64,000 nt of DNA from positions 6,744,038 to 6,808,037 of the forward strand of contig NC_080698.1 of assembly GCF_030445035.2 (NCBI RefSeq). Reading direction: 5' to 3'. A program made the position numbers and the translations under genes. Below the pieces are notes generated by a model, which was not told where the DNA came from, did not search any database, and saw nothing but the letters and a program-made list of their open reading frames with translations. Positions within the stretch are counted from its first letter, which is position 1. Every line of letters starts with the position of its first letter. The stretch comes from Dasypus novemcinctus. Its lineage: Eukaryota; Chordata; Mammalia; Cingulata; Dasypodidae. Below are positions 56,836 to 64,000 of this stretch, one piece after another.

Positions 56836-57448
56836 GTATTAGTCTGCCAAAGGGGTGCTGATGCAAAATACCAGAAATCAGTTGGTTTTTATAAAAGGTA
56901 TTTATTTGGGGTAGGAGCTTACAGATACCAGGCCATAAGCATAAGCTACTTCCTCACCAAAGTCTATTTTCACATGTTAGAGCAAGATGGCTGCCAGTGT
57001 CTATGAGGGTTCAGGCTTCCTGGGTTCCTCTGGGCTCAGCTCCTCTGTTTTCTCCACAAGGCCAGCTGTAGACTATCTGGTGAATGGCTCTGTCTCTCTC
57101 CCTGGTGTTTCTGCCATGTCTAAGGAGCCGTCTCTATTCCTCTGTGTTCTTCTCCTGGCTCAGGTCCTCTCTTTCCAGGGCTTGCTTCTCATTCCTCTGC
57201 ATGCTTACTTCCTGGGGCTCCAGCTTAAGACTTCAGCATCAAACTCCAACATCAGAAATCCCCACTCTGTCCTTTGCCATGCCTTTTATCTGTGAGTCTC
57301 CACCCACCAAGGGGTAGGGACTCAATGCACTAATGACATGGCCCAATCAAAGCCCTAATCATAACTTAATCATGCTCAGGTACAGAACAGATTAGAAAGA
57401 TAATCCAGTATCTATTTTTGGAAGTTATAACCATATCAAACTACTATG
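56836..57448 (-). mobile_element. Solo MaLR-like LTR inserted in L1 5' region
   Basis: The insert begins GTATTAGTCTGCCAAAGG and ends CATATCAAACTACTATG on the plus strand. AAGCTT is present at both edges (56830-56835, 57449-57454), and L1 sequence continues outside. On the minus strand a polyadenylation signal (CCCAAATAAATACC) lies near its 3' end, as in the plus-strand LTR at 45110. Confidence 0.7.
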
Positions 57449-57454
57449 AAGCTT

Positions 57455-58170
57455 CTCCCACCTTTCCTCCTGCCAGGGATGGGGATGGAGCTGCAGTTGT
57501 GCTCAGTAATCCAAGGCCAAGACCATCTGTAGTTGTCTAGAGAGACTGATGAAGCTCCACGTCCCTTCCTCCCCTTTCTGGGGTGGGGATGGAACCACAG
57601 GTGTAGGCAGTAAACTAAGTTGTGCAGGGCAAAACTTATCACAGTTGTCCAGATAGACTGACGAAGCACCAGCCCCCTTCTGCCCCTGCCAGGGGTGAGA
57701 AGGAACCACAGGTGTGTCCAATAGTCTAGTCTGTGCTGGCCAAGAGCACCTTCAGCTGCTGGGAGAGGCTGAGGGAGCATTGCCCTCCCTTCAGTCCTGT
57801 GGGTGGGTGGGGATGGAGCCACAGGTGTGCCCAAAAATCTAGTCCATGCGGGCTGAAAGGACTTGCAGTTGCCTGGAGAGGCTGGGGAGATAGCCTCCCC
57901 CTTATCCTAGGGTGGGGGCTGGGGGTGGGAATATAGCCATAGATGTGTCCAATAGTCTAGTCTGTGCAGGCCAAAGGTGACCGGTTTCCTGGAGATGCTG
58001 AGGAAGCACTTTTCCTCCTCTCTCCTATTGGGGATGCGGATGTGGCTATATGGGTGCCCCAAAATCCAGTCCATAAGGGCTGAAAGTGACTATGGTTGCC
58101 CAGAGAGGCTGGGGTGGGCCCCTCAGCTTCCTCCCTGCCACAGGTGGGGCTGGAGCCCAGGCTAGGGCAG
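57455..58170 (-). repeat. Tandem ~112-bp monomers of the L1 5'UTR
   Basis: About six diverged copies. Each has a C/T-rich stretch, GGGGATGGAxCCACAGGTGT-type text, an AATAGTCTAGTCTGTGC-type segment and a GAGAGGCTGxGGxAG end. Copy starts lie near 57455, 57552, 57665, 57778, 57890, 58005 and 58113. The unit is an L1 promoter monomer array comparable in layout to, but different in sequence from, mouse L1 monomers. Confidence 0.7.
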
Positions 58171-58665
58171 CAATTGGACCTGGTGGAAAGAAGCTAGTCC
58201 CTACCATCATTGTGATTTTCAATCTGCCCCACTTCCCCTCCTGCCAAGGGTGGACCTAAAATGGAGGCTATCAGCTTCTTTCCAACTTGGACAGGTACAA
58301 ACTTTAGCTGTACTTGGGATGAGACCTTAGCCAGCTGAATTTACTAATCAGTAGCTGAAGTTGGTGCCCAGCCATCTCTTCCTCCCCCATTTTTGGAAAA
58401 TGGAGCTCCCAACTCCAGCCAGGGAATTTCTCTGCCAGTGGGGGGTGGGCACCGGCTCCACAGCATGGAGTGCTCTTCCTATGAATCTTCACTGCAGGTG
58501 GGCAGTCTCCTCCTTCCGTTATTCCAAGGATGTTGCAGGATGCTCTTCTTGTCCCCTGGGCTCCCCATACAGGTGATTTAGACAGCTCTAGCTGATTACT
58601 AACTGCACTGCAGAGTGAGCTGACTCTTGGAGCTCCCTCCACTGCTGCCATCTTGCCCCTCTCTC

Positions 58666-59000
58666 TGCAGCGTTGCCTTTGATAGATGAGATTGGACACC
58701 ATCTAGGGTCTGTCACTAGGGAAATGGTACATGCATGTGTAAGACAAAGAGCAATCAGAAATACATCCTCTATAGCTACAAGGTTATGGCTCAAAAGCAT
58801 AATGCAGAATAGAAAATAGAATATTTCTGGCGCAGTGGTTTATGTAAACTAAAAATACATACACTGGGTTTTTCAAGAATATAATACATATATATAGTGG
58901 ACCAGAAGAATATACATTAAATATACTAGAGAGAGAGAGTATCTGAGAATTCAGAGGGGGAATGGACTGGAATGGGGCATGAAGGAGGAAAATAACAAAA
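58666..59000 (+). mobile_element. Old L1M 3'UTR, right of the younger L1
   Basis: Continues the element left at 50476 (ACTAGGGAAATGGTACATGC; ACTGGGTTTTTCAAGAATAT; GGGGGAATGGACTGGAATGG). Confidence 0.55.
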
Positions 59001-59159
59001 TAAATAGAAGGAAGAACTTTATGTGGATCGATGATTCCAACATGCTCTGATAAAGAGGACTTTCAGTTAAATCCTGTGCACCTAAGGGGCTTAGAAAAAT
59101 GTTCCAGGTGGGATGCCAAGGGCTGGCCAGGTTTGACAATTGGAATTGTACCCGATGAA

Positions 59160-59330
59160 TCAGTAATTCCCCAACTGGCCACTTGCAGAGCTGTGGAAAC
59201 ACCGATGTCTGGTCTCACAGCAAGAGACTCCTATTTATTTGGTCTGGAGTGTAGGCCAGAGCCACCAGAATTTCCAGGTGATTCCTTGAGTAGTCAGGAT
59301 TGAGAACCATTGCTCAGGGTTTGATGGTGA
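59160..59330 (-). repeat. MER5-like DNA transposon fragment
   Basis: ACCAGAATTTCCAGGTGATT and AGTCAGGATTGAGAACCATT form the MER5 terminal part. Confidence 0.55.
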
Positions 59331-59389
59331 ACAGTTGCCCCAGGTGACCCTATACTTTAGATTCAGTTGGAAGACCCCTAAGCCCTCAG

Positions 59390-59505
59390 CTCCCGCTGCT
59401 GTGAAATTGGGACAATATTCATCTTGCAGAGTTTAATGCATTAGATGTGATGGTCAACAATGGGCACTTAGTAGGGACTCAGCAAATGGTGTGCATATTT
59501 TTAAA
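59390..59505 (+). repeat. MIR SINE 3' part
   Basis: GTGAAATTGGGACAATATTC, CTTGCAGAGTTTAATGCATT and ACTCAGCAAATGGT follow the MIR 3' half. Confidence 0.65.
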
Positions 59506-59509
59506 AAAA

Positions 59510-59890
59510 GATTATTGAAAACAACAGCAGCAGAATTAAAGATAGAATTGTGAGTCCTGTTCAGCTCATATTTCTTTGAGAAAGGAGGGGTTCATGTCTA
59601 CCTCAGGAAGACAAGTCCTGGGTCTCCAAGGTTCTGAAGGTCCCTGCTACTTCACGCAGCCCGGCCTTCTTGGCAGTTCTGGTCTGAAGATGCTGCAGAA
59701 GTTTGGTGTCGACCACTGCCCTCTATTGAAATAACCCTGTCATTTTTGAGTAGCGAATATTCAGATTTGTCATACAATTGTACTTGCACATCAATTCCCT
59801 GGGGAAAACGTTGACCACCCCCTCAAGTGCGTGCTCCTAGTAAACGGTGCCCCTCCTACATAATTTCTATAATCACAATAGCCAATACTT
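59510..59890. other. Unique DNA, no gene
   Basis: No repeat or frame supported. Confidence 0.4.
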
Positions 59891-59894
59891 ACAT

Positions 59895-60140
59895 GGTGCT
59901 TCTAATGCCTTATAAGCAGTCCACATGTTGACCTGAAAAAAAAAATAGCTTTAGCACAAATGCATCTGATCTCACTGCAAACACCAGAGGCAGGGGCTAT
60001 TACTATGTCTAGTCCATAGATGAGGAAACCGAGGCACAGCCAGTAACTCCCTCAAAGTCACACACCCAGAAAGAGGCAGCGCAGGCTCTGGAGTCTGAGC
60101 TCTGCGCCACCTCTGCTGTTCTGCCTGCTAAATGCCTCTT
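59895..60140 (-). repeat. MIR SINE
   Basis: CATAGATGAGGAAACCGAGG, CAAAGTCACACACCCAGAAA and GGCTCTGGAGTCTGAGCTCT are a clear reverse MIR. Confidence 0.88.
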
Positions 60141-60504
60141 GTTCCTTTGACCTGATCACAACATTTCTTCTACAACCTATATGGTTGTCCAAGTATTTTT
60201 TCCATGGAAAAGACCCTCAAGTCTGTGTCCCACCTCCCACATGCCCCTCCCCATCATAGCAGAATTCCTCGACAGAATAGTCCACACACACTCTCCTCCC
60301 AGCAGCAAGACTGCCAGCAGGCTCCCCGCCAAACTCCTCAGGAGCCTGGCCTCGGCCTCTTCTCTCACCTGTCCACACGTGGTCTTTGAATGCCCCCATT
60401 CATTTCTGTGGCTCAACAGTCACACATTGCCAGCCCCCCTCAAATCCATGCGTTCAGCCCAAACCTCATTCTGGAGCTCCAGAGCCTAACACCATGGGCC
60501 CACG
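60141..60504. other. C-rich unique DNA, no gene
   Basis: Contains overlapping opposed frames of 60-102 codons, none with a recognisable feature. Confidence 0.4.
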
Positions 60505-60640
60505 TGGGGTAGGGGCCCCACGGCTCAGTGTGGTCCTCGGCTCAGCAGGGGCCTCCCCTGCAAGCTTGTTAGCAATGCCCCTTAGGCACCCCCCACCCAG
60601 ACCTTCTGCATCAGAACCTGCATTTCAGCAAGATGCCCTG
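60505..60640 (-). repeat. MER5-like DNA transposon fragment
   Basis: CTTGTTAGCAATGCCCCTTA and CTTCTGCATCAGAACCTGCA match the MER5A half. Confidence 0.6.
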
Positions 60641-61095
60641 CACCAGTTTAGGCTCCCCAGAGAAACAACCAATAGGCTATACATATAAGATGTCTTTAGA
60701 GGAATTTCTCACGTGGTTGTGGGGCTGGCAAGCCTGAAATCTGTAGGACAGGTGGATATGCTGCCAACTCAGACAGGAGTTGATGTGATTTTGAGGCAGA
60801 ATTTCTCCTTCTGGGGGAAATTTCAGGTTTTGCTCCTACGGTCTTCAGGGATTGGATGAGGCCAATCACATGGTCGAGGGTCACCTCCATTTACTCTTTT
60901 TAATGTCTTTTATCGAGGGATGTGGCTGTGGCTCCTGCAATTGGGCTTCTGTCTACCTTAGGAGGTCGAGGGGTGGGGTGGGGATAAATAAATAAATAAA
61001 TCTTTAACGAAATAAAACCATTATCGAGGGTCATCTCCTTTGTTAAGCAATTATTTGTGGATGTTAGTCACATCTACAAAATACCTCCCCAGTAA
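60641..61095 (-). repeat. Old LTR-like repeat, antisense, carrying a SINE
   Basis: GCTCCCCAGAGAAACAACCA and ATTGGATGAGGCCAATCACA, then GGTCATCTCCTTTGTTAAGC, are the same type as the element at 29010. It is split by the SINE at 60920-61020. Confidence 0.5.
60920..61020 (+). mobile_element. Internally deleted SINE
   Basis: A tRNA-like head (ATGTGGCTGTGGCTCCTGCA) passes directly to a GGGGTGGGGTGGGG stretch and an AAATAAATAAATAAATC tail. The body is missing. TTATCGAGGG (60910-60919, 61021-61030) is a perfect 10-bp duplication. Confidence 0.9.
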
Positions 61096-61334
61096 CATCT
61101 AGACTAGTATTTGAAGAAACAACCAGCCACCAAAGCCTGGCCAAGGGGCCACGCACAAGAGATTCTTGCGCACTTTAGAGTTTGGGATGTGCCCGTGAAG
61201 TGGGCTGCAGCAGATGCTGCAATCCCCGCTCAAGTCTCTGTGGGCTGGTGCGCCCCTGCCCTCGGGGCTTGGCTGCTGGCTGCTCACTGCTCACGCCTGC
61301 ACCCTTCTTTGGAGGATCGCCTTTAGCCCAGGCT

Positions 61335-61480
61335 TGTCTTCACATTCAAGTCCCCTGGGGATATTTTAAAAATTCCAGAGCCAGGCCACACTTTAGACCA
61401 AGGAAATCAATCCCTGGGGCTGGAGAGAGGCATCAGTGTTTCTGAAGCTCCCTGGTCATTCCACTGTGTAGACACATTCA
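61335..61480 (-). repeat. MER5-like DNA transposon
   Basis: CCCTGGGGATATTTTAAAAA, CCAGAGCCAGGCCACACTTT and TCTGAAGCTCCCTGGTCATT match MER5A halves. Confidence 0.7.
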
Positions 61481-61499
61481 GGGTCTCTACTGCAGCCTA

Positions 61500-62060
61500 C
61501 GGGAGCTGCCTTGCTCAAGCTTCCCGGAGGTCTCAGCGCCTGCTCCCCTACCCAGTGCTGACGAATGCCTGCCTACAGTGAGGCACCTTGTCCAAGGGGG
61601 GCCGCCTCTGTGGCCCAAGGCTTGCTTGAACAACCCCCGTGAGATCAGCCTCTGGCCAGATTTCTTCTCTGCGCTCTCCTTGCCCAAGAATCTCCGTCTT
61701 CGTCTCTGCTTCTCCACGACCGACCCAAGACCCAAGACTCAGCTTATCCCAAACCAAACCCAGGTCTTTCCCCACGTCTTCTCTTCCTCCAAGCCCAGCT
61801 CCTCCCCATGTTCAATCTGGAAACGGCTGACACGGTGCACGCTTAGCCTTCATGCCTCTCCTCGCCCGTAGGCTCCACCTTGTACATCTGCAGCCTGGAC
61901 CATGACAGCTGGCTGCTTCCTGACATTCTCCACTTCACCGCCCCCACCCGTTCTCTACACAACTAACTCTAAACATGCAGTCTCGCGATGTCATTCTCCT
62001 GCTCCAGGGCCCCAGTGGCTCCAGGCCCTACAAGTCTAGCATCTTGCTGGGCTTGAATGA
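61500..62060 (-). repeat. C-rich DNA ending in an antisense L2 fragment
   Basis: GATGTCATTCTCCTGCTCCA and CAGTGGCTCCAGGCCCTACA (from ~61980) read as a reverse L2. The earlier part is not assigned. Confidence 0.5.
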
Positions 62061-62264
62061 TTACTCAAATGAAACACCATTTCATTTTTAAATAGAGAGA
62101 GTGTGGCTGGTATTTCTTCACATGTCCCATCATCATGGACCACACTCACGTTACCACATTAAGATGGCAGCTCCCAGCCGAGTGTGTACTGCAGCTCCAC
62201 ACGTGCACTCATCTGATCACCAGCCTCACGAGATGGCACTGTCTGAACATCACGTTTGCTGTCT

Positions 62265-62600
62265 AAAGAGCCACTCCAAAACGGCATGGCTTAAAACAAT
62301 GCAAGTTTTTATTTCTCCTGATTCTTTAGGTTGGACATTCAGGCAGGCTCGGCTGCTCGGCTCCACGTGGTGTCACTTGGGGTCTCACCGGGCTGCACCA
62401 CCTGGGGGGTCGCTAAGCTGGGAGGCCTAAGGAGGACTCAGTTACATCTCTGGGCTCCTCCAAGCGACCCTTTTCCTTCCATGTGGCTTCTCTCGGTGCG
62501 GGAGGCGAGCCCAGGCTTCTTTACAGTGTGGCTCTGGCTTCCCACGGGCCACGAGAGCAGGAGTCAGGCCTGGAACTGGCGTTGCCTCGCGCCTGCCCCA
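62265..62600 (-). repeat. Old unclassified repeat, antisense
   Basis: CAAGTTTTTATTTCTCCTGA, TTTAGGTTGGACATTCAGGC and later GTGGCTCTGGCTTCCCACGG are typical of a mammalian-wide LTR or DNA repeat. Many CpGs remain. Confidence 0.4.
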
Positions 62601-62734
62601 TCTGCCGGTCAAAGTAAGTGACAGGCCACCCTGGATTCAGGGGAAGGGACCAGGCTCAGCTCTTGGCGGAGGAAGAGCCGGCACGTGGAGGCAGGGGAGG
62701 GATGACTGATGGCCGTGTTTGGATGCGCCCATTT

Positions 62735-62855
62735 CACACATGTAGAAACTGCTATTTTACATGTAATCTATCGACCCACAGCTCAGAGGCAAAGCTAGGA
62801 TTAAAGCACAGACCGCTGGGCTCTGCATTCTGTGCTTTAAAGGACCATTGCTCTC
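62735..62855 (-). repeat. MIR SINE fragment
   Basis: CACATGTAGAAACTGCTATT, AGCTCAGAGGCAAAGCTAGG and ACCGCTGGGCTCTGCATTCT follow reverse MIR order. Confidence 0.55.
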
Positions 62856-63109
62856 CATTAGACTTATTCATAAGACTATAAAGATTCGGCTATAAAGACA
62901 CTGGTATAATTCACAATCCAAAGACATTTTTCAGAGAAACTGAGACCTAGACAAGATGTCACGTCAACCACATGGAGCAGGAGAAGGCCTGAATCCATGG
63001 GCTCTGCTCTCATGCCCCCTCCCCTCCTCTCACCTGCTGAGCCCCTTGCACCCCTAAACGCACCAGGCTTCTCTGTGCTTTCCAGCATTTTGCAATTCTT
63101 TCCCCCACA

Positions 63110-63412
63110 TCATTCTTTTGCGCTCACTGTCTGCTCTCTGTGTCTGTTTGTTGTGTGCTTCTCCTCTTTTTTTTTTTTTTTAGGAGGCACCAGGAACCAA
63201 ACCCGGGACTGCCCAGGTGGGATGGAGGTGCCAAATCACTTGAGCCACCTCTGCTCCCTGCTTATCGTGCCTCTCATTGTGTTTCCTCATTATGTCTCTT
63301 CATTGTGTCCTTTCAATGCCTTGCTCATCTTCTTTAGGAGGTACCGGGAACTGAACCTGGGACCTCCCATGTGGTAGGCAGGCACCCAACTGCTTGAGCC
63401 ATGTCTGCTTCC
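63110..63412 (-). mobile_element. Dimeric xenarthran SINE, antisense
   Basis: Two reverse heads (CACTTGAGCCACCTCTGCTC near 63236 and GCTTGAGCCATGTCTGCTTC near 63394), each behind a reverse B box, with a T15 run between the outer tail and the first unit. The same dimer type as at 24506. Confidence 0.85.
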
Positions 63413-63539
63413 CATTGCACTTCCTAATCTCTGTCTTTTCCTGCTTTGTCCACCAGAGGGTGTGTCTTCTCCTCTTAAAGACTCGATTCCCCGTTCCCCT
63501 TCACAGGTCAAATACACGGCCTGACTTGTGGTTATTGAA

Positions 63540-63780
63540 CTCTGGGACCATGCCTGGTCTGCATTGAGATTTGCTGTAAGTACAAATTACACACCAGATA
63601 CTGACAACAGTACAAAAAATAGAAAGTAAAGTATCTTATCAGTTAATGTTCTGGAATGATGATATGCTGAAATGGTATGTCTTTGGATAAATAAAAATAT
63701 ATTATTAAAATTAATTTCGTCTATTTATTTTTCATCTTTTTGAAAGAGTGGCTACACAAAACTTTAAAACTGCATGTGAG
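63540..63780 (+). repeat. Old DNA-transposon-like repeat
   Basis: TTTGCTGTAAGTACAAATTA, AAAATATATTATTAAAATTA and AGAGTGGCTACACAAAACTT resemble a mammalian-wide repeat that continues after the SINE (CTTGATATTCCTGTTAGACA). Confidence 0.5.
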
Positions 63781-63865
63781 GGGGGTGGATGTAGCTTAAG
63801 TAGTTGAGTGCCTGCTTCCCATATACAGGGTCCTGGTTCAATCCCCGGGACCTCCCAAAAAATAT
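63781..63865 (+). mobile_element. Short tRNA-head SINE
   Basis: A box GGATGTAGCTTAAGTAGTTG, B box TGGTTCAATCCC, short A tail. TGCATGTGAG (63771-63780) and TGCACGTGAG (63866-63875) form the duplication, and the old repeat continues across it. Confidence 0.93.
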
Positions 63866-64000
63866 TGCACGTGAGCCTCACTTGATATTCCTGTTAGACA
63901 ACGCTGGTCTAGAGACCCCCTCCCAACGGCAGACCCAAGCAGTTCTGCTGAACCTGAGGGCTACATGGGACCTAGTCTGAAACCATTAACTTGACTTCAC

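Larger units (their letters stand above)
50477..58665 (-). mobile_element. Near-full-length xenarthran L1, antisense, decayed
   Basis: On the minus strand the order is complete: 5'UTR with tandem monomers (58665-57455), ORF1 (about 56500-55700; the frame 56140-55880 holds an ERILKAAREK block), ORF2 endonuclease (frame 55140-54868, GDFNIPHS), reverse transcriptase (frame 54115-53774, SLIPKSDKD...[11 protein letters not shown]), C-terminal ORF2 (52709-52155) and 3'UTR to a T-run at 50480-50500. TGCAGTGTTG (50467-50476) and TGCAGCGTTG (58666-58675) form the target duplication. Frameshifts and stops break both ORFs. Later insertions lie at 50881 and 56836. Confidence 0.85.

Noticed and set aside
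57455..58170. CRISPR-like array
   Set aside because: The units are diverged ~112-bp tandem monomers without constant repeats and unique spacers, in a mammalian L1.
14383..64000. CCR1 or another chemokine receptor to the right of XCR1
   Set aside because: No frame of receptor length or seven-helix pattern occurs; the next receptor must lie beyond the window.

Overview
The window is mammalian intergenic DNA with one intact protein gene. The repeats point to a xenarthran, most likely an armadillo such as Dasypus. At least fifteen SINE copies carry a tRNA-like head with a recognisable B box (GGTTCAAxxCC), a long GC-rich body and an AAATAAAT/A tail, as in the armadillo DAS family. The L1 5' and 3' untranslated types are not the primate or rodent ones. 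I assigned the species from memory of these repeats; no search was run.

The gene is XCR1 (minus strand, CDS 13381-14382), the receptor for the chemokine XCL1. It is a complete 333-residue, single-coding-exon GPCR. The first ~200 bases are CpG-rich and hold a ZNF143/THAP11-type motif. By synteny with other mammals (FYCO1-CXCR6-XCR1-CCR1) this should be the 5' end of FYCO1, transcribed leftward off the window. The space to the right of XCR1 is the gene-poor interval before CCR1. A repeat-poor island at 22.0-23.0 kb has a perfect minus-strand splice donor, an ISRE (GAAACTGAAAC) and a PU.1/IRF-like site. I propose it as the XCR1 leader exon and promoter, giving an 8.2-kb intron that ends at an acceptor at 14414.

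Layout. 0.2-13 kb: old L2, MIR, MER5, MLT1-like and LTR remnants, a SINE cluster at 7.7-8.65 kb, and the probable long XCR1 3'UTR. 13.4-14.4 kb: XCR1. 14.7-22 kb: an old plus-strand L1ME carrying SINEs and a 3.3-kb rearranged L1 with target-site duplication. 23-27 kb: minus-strand L1 and a retroposon. 27.4-31.1 kb: two broken retroviral pol fragments in opposite orientation. 31.1-34 kb: minus-strand L1 and SINEs. 34-42 kb: mostly unique DNA with old L2, MLT1 and MER20. 42.4-50.5 kb: a large TTCC array, L1 pieces, an LTR, a retroposon and a HAL1-like element. 50.5-58.7 kb: a near-full-length minus-strand L1 with tandem ~112-bp 5'UTR monomers and its own target-site duplication. 58.7-64 kb: old MIR, MER5 and L2 plus young SINEs.

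No tRNA, rRNA, CRISPR array or second intact gene is visible. Repeat family names are recognised from memory and boundaries are approximate, except where a target-site duplication fixes them.
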